Assembly (NCBI GenBank): GCA_050288085.1
Contig: JBNKDD010000123.1
Span: forward strand, 1 to 15,699
DNA: 15,699 bases
Direction of reading: 5' to 3'
Origin: JBNKDD01 sp050288085
Lineage (GTDB): Bacteria > Chloroflexota > Anaerolineae > Aggregatilineales > UBA3940
Notes under the pieces: generated by a model
What the model saw: only the letters and a program-made list of their open reading frames with translations
What the model was told of the DNA's origin: nothing
Database searches by the model: none
Position numbers and translations under genes: made by a program
Part shown: positions 7,557 through 15,467 of the stretch, piece after piece
How positions within the stretch are numbered: the first letter of the stretch is position 1
How the letters are laid out: every line of letters begins with the position of its first letter

Positions 7557-7623
7557 ATTAACTAACAAGCGACCCTCAACGACACGGCAATTCCTACGCT
7601 TATCGACACAGGAGAAAATGAAA

Positions 7624-9519
7624 ATGTCCGACCAGTCCCCGCATGGAGAGGTTTATTATCCCTCCGAAGATGTTGTGGCCCAGGCCAATGTTCCCAGCTA
7701 CGAGGAAGTCAACGAGGCGGCCTTGAGCGATCTGCCCGGTTTCTGGGATCAGATCGCCCGTGAAAATTTCGAGTGGTTTGAACCCTGGGAAACGACCCTC
7801 GATGACTCGAATGCTCCTTTCTATCAATGGTTTGTCGGTGCAAAGGTCAACATTGTTCACAACGCACTCGAACGGCATCTGAAAACCTGGCGGCGTAACA
7901 AGGTCGCGCTGCTCTGGGAAGGTGAACCCGGCGACCGCCGGTCGTTTACCTACCACCAGTTGAATCGCGAAGTGAACCGTTTCGCCAGCGTGTTGAAGGC
8001 AATGGGTGTCCGCAAGGGCGACCGGGTGACGATCTACATGGGCCGCGTTCCAGAGATTGTGATCGCCATGTTAGCCTGTGCCAAACTCGGCGCGATCCAC
8101 TCGGTGGTTTATGGCGGCTTCTCTGTTGAGGCGCTGCATGGGCGGATCGAGGACTCCAAGTCAAAGGTCGCCATCACCTGTGATGGGGCCTGGCTGCGTG
8201 GCAATATCGTGCCTCTCAAAGATATGATGGACGAGGCGCTCCAACGTTCCCCGACTGTGCAGAGTGTGATCGTCGTCAAGCGCACCGGTCAGGAAGTTCA
8301 CATGGAGCCGGGCCGCGACCTGTGGTATCACGAGTTGTTGCAGCTTCCGATTGCCAGCCCCGACTGCGAAACCGAGGTCATGGACGCCGAAGACCCGCTT
8401 TTTATCCTCTATACCTCTGGCACAACGGGCAGACCAAAGGCTATTTTACACACCCACGGCGGCTATATGGTTGGGACGGCTACCACGCTTAAATGGGTAT
8501 TTGACCTGAAGGATACCGACGTATGGTGGTGTGCTGCCGACCCCGGTTGGATCACCGGACACAGCTACATTGTTTACGCGCCGCTCGTTAACGGAACCAC
8601 CAGCCTGATGTACGAGGGCGCACCTACCCATCCTTTCCCCGACCGCTGGTGGAAGATTGCCGAGGAGCATGGAGTCACCATCCTGTACACCGCTCCGACC
8701 GCCATCCGCGGACTGATGCGTTTTGGCGAGTCCTGGCCGGATCGCCATGACCTATCCGCCATACGCCTGTTGGGATCGGTCGGTGAACCGATCAACCCGG
8801 AGGCGTGGCGCTGGTATCACACCGTGATCGGCAAGGAGCGCTGCCCGATCATGGATACCTGGTGGCAAACCGAAACCGGCAACTTCATGGCAACGCCCCT
8901 CCCCGTGACGCCGCTCAAGCCCGGTTCGGCCACCCGGCCCTTCCCCGGCGTGGTAATGGAAGTCGTCGATGAGGAAGGCGATCCCGTTCCAGCCAATGAA
9001 GAGGGCTACCTGGTCATTAAAACCCCCTGGCCTGCCATGCTGCGCACCGTCTATCAAGACCCGGATCGGTATATCCAACAATATTGGAGCCGTTTCCCCG
9101 GCGCGTACATGACCGGCGACTCGGCTAAAATGGACGAGGACGGCTACATCTGGGTGATTGGGCGGGTAGACGATGTGATCAAAGTCAGCGGCTACCGCCT
9201 GGGAACGGCGGAGATCGAGTCGGCCCTGGTCAGTCATGAGTCGGTTGCGGAGGCAGCGGTGATCGGCGTACCGGATGAACTCCGCGGCAGCGTCATCAAA
9301 GCCTTTTGCATCTTGCGCCAGGGTTTAGAAGGCAGTGATCGCTTAGCCGAAGAACTGCGCGATTACGTCGGGCACGAGATCGGGCCGATAGCCAAGCCCA
9401 CCACCATCGATTTTGTCGATAAGCTCCCCAAGACTCGCTCAGGGAAGATCATGCGGCGGGTACTTAAGGCGCGGGCGCTAGGTCTGGATGAGGGCGATCT
9501 GAGTACACTTGAGGACTAG
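7624..9519 (+). CDS. acs: Acetyl-CoA synthetase (acetate-CoA ligase, AMP-forming)
   Basis: Activates acetate to acetyl-CoA by way of acetyl-AMP in the cytoplasm. From 7624 the protein has 631 residues. Adenylate-forming motifs appear in order: YTSGTTGRPKA (263-273, phosphate loop), DTWWQTETG (411-419) with the Trp that limits the pocket to acetate or propionate, TGDSAKMDEDGYIWVIGR (hinge region), SGYRLGTAEIE, and PKTRSGKIMRR (602-612) with Lys608, the catalytic lysine that is the target of regulatory acetylation in the family. Start choice: AGGAG at 7610-7614 is 9 nt from the ATG at 7624; ATG 7618 is only 3 nt away, and ATG 7546 would add 26 untypical residues. It is a single-gene unit with its own promoter and terminator. 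Propionyl-CoA synthetase activity is a minor alternative. Confidence 0.94.
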   Translation: MSDQSPHGEVYYPSEDVVAQANVPSYEEVNEAALSDLPGFWDQIARENFEWFEPWETTLDDSNAPFYQWFVGAKVNIVHNALERHLKTWRRNKVALLWEGEPGDRRSFTYHQLNREVNRFASVLKAMGVRKGDRVTIYMGRVPEIVIAMLACAKLGAIHSVVYGGFSVEALHGRIEDSKSKVAITCDGAWLRGNIVPLKDMMDEALQRSPTVQSVIVVKRTGQEVHMEPGRDLWYHELLQLPIASPDCETEVMDAEDPLFILYTSGTTGRPKAILHTHGGYMVGTATTLKWVFDLKDTDVWWCAADPGWITGHSYIVYAPLVNGTTSLMYEGAPTHPFPDRWWKIAEEHGVTILYTAPTAIRGLMRFGESWPDRHDLSAIRLLGSVGEPINPEAWRWYHTVIGKERCPIMDTWWQTETGNFMATPLPVTPLKPGSATRPFPGVVMEVVDEEGDPVPANEEGYLVIKTPWPAMLRTVYQDPDRYIQQYWSRFPGAYMTGDSAKMDEDGYIWVIGRVDDVIKVSGYRLGTAEIESALVSHESVAEAAVIGVPDELRGSVIKAFCILRQGLEGSDRLAEELRDYVGHEIGPIAKPTTIDFVDKLPKTRSGKIMRRVLKARALGLDEGDLSTLED

Positions 9520-9535
9520 TTCTCCTAGAACCTAA

Positions 9536-9563
9536 AAGGGACAGACTTATCAGCCTGTCCCTT
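9536..9563. terminator. Hairpin between convergent acs and rny
   Basis: Perfect 9-bp arms AAGGGACAG (9536-9544) and CTGTCCCTT (9555-9563) with a 10-nt loop lie 16 nt after the acs stop and 35 nt after the rny stop on the other strand. The T-runs are short on both sides (TTGTTCATTTT on +, TTTTAGG on -), so it probably serves as a bidirectional terminator of moderate strength. Confidence 0.75.
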
Positions 9564-9598
9564 GTTCATTTTCGAATGATAATAATTATTATTTACTG

Positions 9599-11149
9599 TT
9601 ATTTAGCGTAGTCTACTGCACGGGTTTCACGAATAACGGTTACTTTGATCTGCCCCGGATACTGCATCGAATCTTCGATTTGCTTGGCTATGTCTTTGCT
9701 CAGACGGATAGCCGCCAAGTCGTCTATATCATCAGGCTTGACAATGATCCGCACCTCACGACCGGCCTGAAGCGCATAGCTCTTATTAACCCCATCAAAC
9801 GAGTTGGCGATATCCTCCAGCGTTCGGACACGCTTGAGGTAGTTTTCCAGGCTTTCCCGGCGTGCACCAGGTCGCGCTCCACTGATCGCGTCAGCCGCTT
9901 CGACCAGGATAGCTTCCACGCAGGTCTGTGGCACTTCATGGTGATGAGCTTCAATGCAGTTCACCACGTTTTCAGGCACTCCATACCGGCGGCAGAACTC
10001 TGCGCCGATCTGAGCGTGAGTTCCCTCAATTTCATGATCCATTGCCTTGCCGATGTCGTGCAGCAGGCCACCTGCTTTGGCGATTTCAACATTTGCCCCC
10101 AGTTCTGAAGCCAGCACCGCTGCCAGCCGTGCGGTCTCGACGGCATGGGCCAACTGCTGCTGTCCATAACTGGTGCGGAAGTTAAGCCGCCCAAGCATCT
10201 TGGTGACTTCGGGATGAATACCAGCTACACCGGCATCGTAGGCAGCGCGTTCGCCCTCTTCCTTGATCAGCGCATCGACCTCTCGCCGTGCCGACTCGAT
10301 CAACTGCTCGATCCGTGCCGGGTGAATCCGCCCATCCATGACCAATTGGGCTAGGGCACGGCGGGCAACCTCACGGCGCACCGGGTCAAAGCTGCTGATG
10401 GTGACCGCCTCCGGGGTATCGTCTACAATCACGTCTACCCCGCTGGCCTGTTCAAAGGCTCGAATGTTCCGCCCGTTGCGACCGATAATCCGGCCCTTCA
10501 TCTCATCGTTCGGCAGTGGTACGACCGAGATCGTCACTTCACCCACATATTCGGACGCTACACGCTGAATGGCTTGCGCTACCAGTTCACGAGCACGGTT
10601 ATCGGATTCGGCGGATAGTTCATCTTCAACCTCGCGAATCCGCCGGGCCATGTCGTTGCGGGTCTCTTCTTCAACCATTGATAGCAGATGGTCGCGAGCG
10701 TCGTCACGTGTCATCTCGGCGACCTGTTCAAGCGCCTCCAGGCGATCCGCCTTGAGTTTATCAAGCTGATTGCGCTGTCTATCCAGGTTGCTCTGGCGCT
10801 TGTTGAGTTTTTGTTCACGTTCTTCCAGCTTCTCGATCCGCTGTTCGAGCTGATCACGCCGACTTTGCAGCCGATCCTCTTGCTTGCTCAAATCGGTGCG
10901 GCGGCGGTTTAGCTCATCTTCGACCTCTTCCCGGATTTGAAGTGCCTCGCCTCTGGCCGATTGGAGGATGTCATTAGCCTCCGCCTCCGCCATGAAAACA
11001 ATATTTTTGGCTTCTTCCTCTGCGGTGATACGTTTGGCGCGGGCACTGCGAATTTGCAAAAAACGCATGATGCCTATACCCAGCGCCACCCCAATGATTA
11101 CAGCTAACAGGAGGAAGAAAATCCCCAAGGGGGTTCCTAGAAATCCCAT
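9599..11149 (-). CDS. rny: Ribonuclease Y
   Basis: Membrane-anchored endoribonuclease that starts mRNA decay in many bacteria lacking RNase E. The 516-residue length is typical. Parts in order are an N-terminal membrane helix (about 8-30), a long charged coiled coil (about 40-200), a KH RNA-binding domain with the GRIIGRNGRNIRAFE block (219-233; GRNG loop 223-226), and an HD domain with GGLLHDIGKAMDHE (360-373; His364-Asp365 metal site). The conserved C-terminal tail follows. AGAGGA lies about 9 nt before the ATG. It begins 13 nt after the recX stop, so the two are probably cotranscribed, with recA possibly upstream on the same message. Nothing in it looks damaged. Confidence 0.97.
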   Translation of the reverse strand: MGFLGTPLGIFFLLLAVIIGVALGIGIMRFLQIRSARAKRITAEEEAKNIVFMAEAEANDILQSARGEALQIREEVEDELNRRRTDLSKQEDRLQSRRDQLEQRIEKLEEREQKLNKRQSNLDRQRNQLDKLKADRLEALEQVAEMTRDDARDHLLSMVEEETRNDMARRIREVEDELSAESDNRARELVAQAIQRVASEYVGEVTISVVPLPNDEMKGRIIGRNGRNIRAFEQASGVDVIVDDTPEAVTISSFDPVRREVARRALAQLVMDGRIHPARIEQLIESARREVDALIKEEGERAAYDAGVAGIHPEVTKMLGRLNFRTSYGQQQLAHAVETARLAAVLASELGANVEIAKAGGLLHDIGKAMDHEIEGTHAQIGAEFCRRYGVPENVVNCIEAHHHEVPQTCVEAILVEAADAISGARPGARRESLENYLKRVRTLEDIANSFDGVNKSYALQAGREVRIIVKPDDIDDLAAIRLSKDIAKQIEDSMQYPGQIKVTVIRETRAVDYAK

Positions 11150-11162
11150 ATTTGTATTCCTC

Positions 11163-11801
11163 TCAATCCATCTCTTTGTCGAGTAGATGTTCGTTCCATA
11201 GACGCTCTACCGCATCGCGGATGTCATCGTAAGAGAAACCTCGTCGTGCCAGATAATCCCCCAGACGTTTACGAAAAACGGCTTTATCTGCTTTAGCATA
11301 GCGCTGTGCACGGGCTCTTGCGGCACGGTAGGCGGCATCTTCCTGATTCAAATCTCCAAGCACCGTATCGATTATGGAGTCGGATATTCCTTTCTGGCTT
11401 AATTCATAACGCAGTGCACGCTCCCCACGTGGGGCAAACTGCTCCCTATTCTCAACCCAGAAACGCGCGAACTCCTCGTCATTCAATAGTCCGGTTCGTT
11501 CCAGACGGCCCACCACCGTCTCGATTGCTACCTCGCTGATCTGCTTCTCCCGGAGATTGCGCTGTACTTCATTAACACTCCTGGGACGGTATGATAGCAA
11601 ATTTAGGGCACGTTCGTGTGCAACCTCAATCTCATCCAACGCCTTCAGGTGATCAATATCCTCATCGGTCAGTTGTTGGCCTTTATGCAGTTTGGCTGCT
11701 TCGATCAGCGCCAGCCCAAAAGCGAACTCCCCGTCCAGGTAGATGTTGACCCGCTGTTTGTTGCGCTTTTGCACGATTAATGCCGTAACAGTACCAGCCA
11801 T
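11163..11801 (-). CDS. recX: Regulatory protein RecX
   Basis: A 212-residue RecX-family modulator that binds RecA filaments and usually limits RecA activity. Three-helix repeat signatures are visible: AHERALNLLSYRPRSVNEV (about 81-99), RLERTGLLNDEEFARFWVENR (about 119-139), then RGERALRYELSQKGIS and a last repeat near RKRLGDYLARRGFSYDDI. The N-terminal beta region (KNKQRVNIYLDGEFAF type) is also typical. It is longer than the Escherichia coli protein and shorter than the Bacillus one, so normal for the family. It follows recA on the same strand after a 289-nt gap that holds a terminator-like hairpin, an arrangement known to keep RecX at lower levels than RecA. Its ATG has a weak ribosome binding site. 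Confidence 0.93.
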   Translation of the reverse strand: MAGTVTALIVQKRNKQRVNIYLDGEFAFGLALIEAAKLHKGQQLTDEDIDHLKALDEIEVAHERALNLLSYRPRSVNEVQRNLREKQISEVAIETVVGRLERTGLLNDEEFARFWVENREQFAPRGERALRYELSQKGISDSIIDTVLGDLNQEDAAYRAARARAQRYAKADKAVFRKRLGDYLARRGFSYDDIRDAVERLWNEHLLDKEMD

Positions 11802-11805
11802 CTTT

Positions 11806-11846
11806 GACCCATAAATAAAATAAGCCGCGGCATATAACCACGGCTT
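11806..11846 (-). terminator. Terminator-like hairpin between recA and recX
   Basis: Read on the minus strand, AAGCCGTGG and CCGCGGCTT (11838-11846 and 11822-11830) pair over 9 bp with one U-G wobble and a 7-nt loop. They are followed by ATTTTATTTAT (to about 11811). It ends just before the recX start, so it could end most recA transcripts and let a fraction read into recX and rny. Confidence 0.6.
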
Positions 11847-12090
11847 CTGAATGTTTGCTTCTCTTGATGTATATGGAACTAACCCATCCCGATAATAGAT
11901 GGGAACAATGACGGATTTAATTTATTTATCTGATCTGCTGACAAACGTACAGACCAGGCCGTCCATTTCCAATTTTACAACTTCTGCTATTGCAGAAGGT
12001 TAACTGTCCAAGAGTTTGCAGAACTCAGTTTGACACGTGGAATGTGCCACATATTCGTATATGTTTAGACGCCCGTTCTGCACAGCAGAC
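11847..12090 (-). other. Rest of the recA-recX gap, small hairpins only
   Basis: No gene is visible. Three short inverted repeats occur: CCCATC/GATGGG (around 11884-11904), CTTCTGC/GCAGAAG with a 4-nt loop (11981-11998), and an AT-rich ACATAT/ATATGT (about 12050-12065). The second, about 90 nt after the recA stop, is followed on the minus strand by TTGTAAAATTGG. It might protect or end the recA message, but it lacks a proper T-run. Confidence 0.4.
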
Positions 12091-13107
12091 TTATTCCTCA
12101 GAAGGCAAGTCTAACAGGGGAAGCTCATAAGCTTCTCGGATGCTCTGGTCAAGTGCAAGGCAATAATCAGGATGCTCTATCAAGAAAACCTTGGCGTTTT
12201 CACGGCCTTGTCCTAAGAGTTCATCATTGTAGCGATAGAAAGCACCACGCTTTTCAATCAGTTCGAGTTCAACGGCCAGATCGAGTAGATCGCCTTCATA
12301 ACTGATGCCTTGACCATACATGATATCAAACTCGGCCTGGCGGAAGGGAGCCGACACCTTGTTCTTGGTTACCCTAACCCGGGTGCGGTTGCCGGTGACT
12401 TCGCCGCCTTGTTTGATCGCCTGGATACGTCGAATATCCAGCCGAATGGTCGCATAGAATTTTAGAGCACGTCCCCCGGTAGTCGTTTCTGGGCTGCCAA
12501 ACATCACGCCGATCTTCTCACGCAGTTGGTTAGTGAAGATCATCGCCGTGTTTGTTTGTTTGATCGCACCTGAGAGTTTACGTAAGGCCTGGCTCATCAA
12601 CCGCGCCTGTAAACCGACGTGGCTGTCTCCCATTTCGCCCTCAATTTCGGCGCGGGGAACCAGAGCTGCTACAGAGTCAAGCACGATGACATCCATTGCC
12701 CCAGATCGTACCAATGCTTCAGCAATCTCTAGAGCCTGTTCACCTGTGTCAGGTTGACTGATATATAGATCGTTGATGTTGACCCCAATGCCCTCTGCAT
12801 AGGTTGGATCAAGGGCGTGCTCCATATCGATAAAAGCACAGATACCACCCATCCGTTGAGCCTGGGCAATGATATGCAAACATAAAGTTGTTTTACCTGA
12901 CGACTCCGGGCCGTATATCTCTGTGACACGTCCGCGAGGGACACCACCAACCCCCAGCGCAATATCTAAGGACAAAGCCCCGGTGGAAATAACATCAACC
13001 TTGAGGTTAGTTGCTTCTCCCATGCGCATAATGGCACCATCGCCAAAACGCTTGGTTAAGTCTTTCAGAGTTTTATCTAAAGAGGCCAGGCGGCCATCAT
13101 CAGGCAT
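12091..13107 (-). CDS. recA: Recombinase RecA
   Basis: DNA-dependent ATPase that forms filaments on single-stranded DNA, carries out strand exchange, and triggers LexA cleavage. It is 338 residues, full length for RecA. Walker A is GPESSGKT (66-73); Walker B VIVLDSVAAL (140-149) carries Asp144; the L2 DNA-binding loop region FTNQLREKIGVMFGSPETTT covers 191-210. IDMEHALDP (93-101) replaces the common IDAEHALDP by one residue. The acidic C-terminal tail is short (LPSEE). GGGAG lies 11 nt before the ATG. Upstream is an AT-rich promoter region with a LexA-like box, shared with the broken 3' end of the coupling-protein gene; downstream are recX and rny. Confidence 0.98.
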   Translation of the reverse strand: MPDDGRLASLDKTLKDLTKRFGDGAIMRMGEATNLKVDVISTGALSLDIALGVGGVPRGRVTEIYGPESSGKTTLCLHIIAQAQRMGGICAFIDMEHALDPTYAEGIGVNINDLYISQPDTGEQALEIAEALVRSGAMDVIVLDSVAALVPRAEIEGEMGDSHVGLQARLMSQALRKLSGAIKQTNTAMIFTNQLREKIGVMFGSPETTTGGRALKFYATIRLDIRRIQAIKQGGEVTGNRTRVRVTKNKVSAPFRQAEFDIMYGQGISYEGDLLDLAVELELIEKRGAFYRYNDELLGQGRENAKVFLIEHPDYCLALDQSIREAYELPLLDLPSEE

Positions 13108-13135
13108 ATTTCAAACAACTCCCATAAAAGTACAC

Positions 13136-14281
13136 TCAACAATATATCAGTACGAGCGTTCTATATATAAAGAAGTTTACAGCAAGGGTAAGGAATGTGC
13201 AACAAGACAACATAAGCTCGGCCAGTCCCTTGATGTCGTTCAGGGCGATCAGGATCTCACCCAGGTTGGCGAAGCGCAGCAGGCAGCTCGCCATCAGGTT
13301 CTGGGCCGCTTTGGTCCAGAAACCGCCATCCCCACTTTGCCCTCCAGTTCCGCCGGGAGTGACCATCACCCGGGCAATCGCCTGGGCGTCGGCCACCGTT
13401 TTGATGTCGGCGGCCAGGTTGAACCGGGGTTGGGTGGGATCGGTTGGATCGTGGATCGCCACCAGGTGGCCGGTCACGCTGGCGAATTTGAGTACCCAGT
13501 CGCTCAGTTCACCCATCGGGTCGACCACGATCACCGACTGGCCGAGCCTCATCGTGTCGGCCACAATCGGCAGGATCCCGGCCTGGCTCTTGCCGGTGCC
13601 TGGCGGTCCGATAATGGCGATCCCCCGCGCCTGGTCTTCGACGCTGAAGCTGATCGCCTTGCCTTCCAGTGGCCCCCGGTTGGGGCCGGCATCCAGCCGG
13701 TAGAAGAAGTTGGCTTTGTCCCCCCTGCCGCGTTTTCCATAATAAGCCCCCAGCAGTTTTAATCCATCCGGCTTCTCCTTCGCCAGGTGGTTAAAATCAC
13801 CCGGGTAGCAGAAGTGAGCGCTGCCCAGTTCCTGGCGCTGGCGGCTGGGGTCGCGCAGCCGGTCGATCAGTTCCCGGATCTGTCCGCCATCCCGGATTTG
13901 TTCCCGGATCATCTGGCTGGCGAACAACCCTGCCACCAGGCTACCTCCGGCGGCCAGCAGCAGTCGGGCCCGGCTGTACTGCTGGGGACCAACCAGGGCG
14001 GTCAGCAGGGCGCTGCTGTTGGGTGAGTAGTCGGCTTCGACCGCCAGAAAGCCGGTCAGCAGAATGCCCAGGTGCAAAACCGCCAGGCTAACGATCACTT
14101 GCACCACCAGGGCAACTCGTTTCTGCCGCGGCCCCCATGCTCCCTCAGTTGTCTTCAGTCCGCCGCTGCCCAGCAGGTAGGCTCCGGCAAAGGTGGCCGG
14201 TAGGGCCGCACATAGCAGTGGCCCGCCGATCAGGACCAGGGCCAGGCCGTTTCGATATGTCGTGAATAACCAGTAAAGCAT
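13136..14281 (-). CDS. VirD4/TraG-type coupling protein, C-terminally truncated
   Basis: An ATPase of the type IV coupling protein family, which links the relaxase-DNA complex to a conjugation channel. Start at 14281: AGGA lies about 10 nt upstream and 17 nt separate it from the relaxase-frame stop; the frame is open further upstream but that part is a shadow of the relaxase tail. Membrane helices lie at about 12-36 and 55-80, with a third hydrophobic segment at 105-123. Walker A is GPPGTGKS (225-232), Walker B VIVVDPMGE (250-258). Only 381 residues are present where the family has some 550-650. After LNDIKGLAELM (to residue 357) the sequence turns into non-family residues encoded by the AT-rich recA leader. 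The distal half of the motor and the all-alpha domain are missing, so it is very likely non-functional. Confidence 0.8.
   Translation of the reverse strand: MLYWLFTTYRNGLALVLIGGPLLCAALPATFAGAYLLGSGGLKTTEGAWGPRQKRVALVVQVIVSLAVLHLGILLTGFLAVEADYSPNSSALLTALVGPQQYSRARLLLAAGGSLVAGLFASQMIREQIRDGGQIRELIDRLRDPSRQRQELGSAHFCYPGDFNHLAKEKPDGLKLLGAYYGKRGRGDKANFFYRLDAGPNRGPLEGKAISFSVEDQARGIAIIGPPGTGKSQAGILPIVADTMRLGQSVIVVDPMGELSDWVLKFASVTGHLVAIHDPTDPTQPRFNLAADIKTVADAQAIARVMVTPGGTGGQSGDGGFWTKAAQNLMASCLLRFANLGEILIALNDIKGLAELMLSCCTFLTLAVNFFIYRTLVLIYC
13141..13171 (-). promoter_or_regulatory. Candidate recA promoter with LexA-like box
   Basis: On the minus strand, TATATT (13141-13146) is a good -10; the -35 is weak (TTTATA at 13166-13171 with 19 nt, or TTATAT with 18 nt). 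Between them lies GAACGCTCGTAC (13150-13161), which differs by one base from the GAAC-N4-GTTC core of the Gram-positive-type SOS operator. The position over the promoter is right for LexA repression. Transcription would begin near 13134. Confidence 0.4.
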
Positions 14282-14298
14282 CTCATCTCTGTCCTTTT

Positions 14299-14553
14299 CT
14301 ACAGGTCGATATCGGGGGACTCCTTGTGGTCGGCGATGACTTCCTCTAATTCGCCTGGCGAGAGGTATTGCAGCGCCTGGTCGGCTTGTTCCCACCCCCA
14401 CATTCTGGTCAGGACTTTGCGCTGTTCTTCCCGTTGGGCCTGGCGCTCCGCTTTGCGCTGTTTCTGCTCGGCCCGAAGCTGCTGGGTTTCCGTCTGCATC
14501 CGGGCATAGTGCAGGTCGTCGAGCTGCTCTTCCTGCCACAACTGGCGCTTCCG
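14299..14553 (-). pseudogene. 3' remnant of the relaxase-like gene
   Basis: These 84 codons are in the same frame as the relaxase-like frame that stops at 14554-14556, and they continue its character: a Gln/Arg/Glu-rich coiled coil (RAEQKQRKAERQAQREEQRK) and a compact end (WGWEQADQALQYLSPGELEE). They end 17 nt before the coupling-protein start. A TTG at 14539-14541 preceded by GGAAG could start a separate small protein, but continuity of frame and composition favours one gene split by the TAA. Confidence 0.65.
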
Positions 14554-15423
14554 TTACCATTCGGCCTGCCGGTCAGCATGGTTTTGCTGGCGGGCCTGCT
14601 GCTCCCGGCGCTGGTGATAGTGGGCGTACATCCGCATGTCTTCCGCCCGCTCCCGGCGTTCCTCCTCCCGGCTTTTTTCCCGCCCTTCCTTCTGGCGCTT
14701 CTTTCTCTCCTGCTCCCGTTTCATGATGCTTTGTACATCGTGCACCTGCTGCATCTTGCTTCGACGTTCGGCGGCCTCTGCCCTGTCTTGGCGCTGGTGG
14801 CGGTCTGGATACTTCTTGTCCAGGTTTCGCTCGTCGCGCTCGTGGATAATCTGGGTTGTTCGCTCTCGGCCCAGCACCCGTTCCATCTCGCCCTGGAACA
14901 CCTCACCGCTGATCTCGTGCAGGTTTTTGATATGCGGCTTCCGGACGTATTGGTCTAGTCGTCCCAGCCCATCGCCGGGGTCGTAGGTACCGGGCGTGAC
15001 CACGTGGGTATGCAGCATTTGTTTGTTGTCTTGATTACGCTCTTTGTCGTGGAGCACGTAGGAGTATTCCGGCTGGCCCCAGCCGTTGTCGTCGTACCAG
15101 TAGGCCAGGGTTTGCTCGGTCGTCCGGCGCAGGACCGCCATCCGCTGGTCTTCCGGGATATGTTCCATCAGCTCCGGATCGGGGGCGATCACCCACAGCC
15201 GGGCAGTCGTGCGTTTGCCGGCTAACGCGACGCTGTTCCGGGTGATCTGGCTGTAGGTTTCCCCCATCCCCCGGTCCACCCACCGGATGTCTCGATGGTC
15301 AGGATGGTCGTGATCGCTCATCTCCTGGGGGTAGCCTTCCCTGGCTTGGCGCGCTTCTTTCGTGGAGTGGGCGAAGGCATCCCGGCGCACCGATCCGTCC
15401 CGGTGGGATAAGAGAATTAGCAC
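14554..15423 (-). CDS. Relaxase / mobilisation nuclease-like protein (prematurely stopped)
   Basis: A 289-residue frame that I read as a conjugative relaxase-like protein; the family is not certain. The N-terminal half holds a candidate metal-binding motif HTHVVTPGTY (His138, His140), preceded by YSYVLHDKERNQD (120-132), in the style of the His-x-His block of relaxases. Tyr57 in GETYSQITRNS is a candidate catalytic residue. From about 185 onward it becomes a long charged coiled coil (Arg/Glu/Gln/Lys-rich). The start is a GTG at 15423 with AAGAGG 7-8 nt before it; the 3' end of a group II intron lies just upstream. The TAA at 14554-14556 cuts off 84 further in-frame codons. The next gene is a coupling protein, which supports a role in DNA transfer. 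Confidence 0.6.
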   Translation of the reverse strand: MLILLSHRDGSVRRDAFAHSTKEARQAREGYPQEMSDHDHPDHRDIRWVDRGMGETYSQITRNSVALAGKRTTARLWVIAPDPELMEHIPEDQRMAVLRRTTEQTLAYWYDDNGWGQPEYSYVLHDKERNQDNKQMLHTHVVTPGTYDPGDGLGRLDQYVRKPHIKNLHEISGEVFQGEMERVLGRERTTQIIHERDERNLDKKYPDRHQRQDRAEAAERRSKMQQVHDVQSIMKREQERKKRQKEGREKSREEERRERAEDMRMYAHYHQRREQQARQQNHADRQAEW

Positions 15424-15440
15424 ATCTACCTCTTGTTATT

Positions 15441-15464
15441 GAGGAGATGGGGTTTTCCCTCTCC
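15441..15464 (-). ncRNA. Group II intron domain VI
   Basis: On the minus strand, GGAGA (15460-15464) pairs with TCTCC (15443-15447) and GGG with CCC around an AAAA loop. This leaves a C and an A unpaired on the 3' side. The bulged A at 15448 is the likely branch-point adenosine, about 7 nt before the predicted end of the intron. Confidence 0.65.
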
Positions 15465-15467
15465 CCC

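Noticed and set aside
7546..7623. Earlier ATG for acetyl-CoA synthetase
   Set aside because: It overlaps the likely -10 box, has no ribosome binding site and adds residues not typical of the family; AGGAG fits the ATG at 7624.
11981..11998. 7-bp hairpin downstream of recA as the main recA terminator
   Set aside because: No T-run follows on the minus strand; the hairpin at 11822-11846 has the better terminator form.
12869..13762. 297-codon + strand open frame opposite recA and the coupling protein
   Set aside because: It lies antisense to two clear protein families, has no recognisable domain and crosses the junction between them; it is a shadow frame.
14282..14560. 93-codon N-terminal extension of the coupling protein
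   Set aside because: The Arg/Pro/Gly-rich extension is a frame-shifted reading of the relaxase tail; membrane helices and a ribosome binding site support the start at 14281.
14368..14958. 196-codon hydrophobic + strand frame that looks like a membrane protein
   Set aside because: Its Leu/Phe/Pro-rich sequence is the reverse complement of the charged Arg/Glu/Gln coiled coil of the relaxase gene, which gives such frames by chance.
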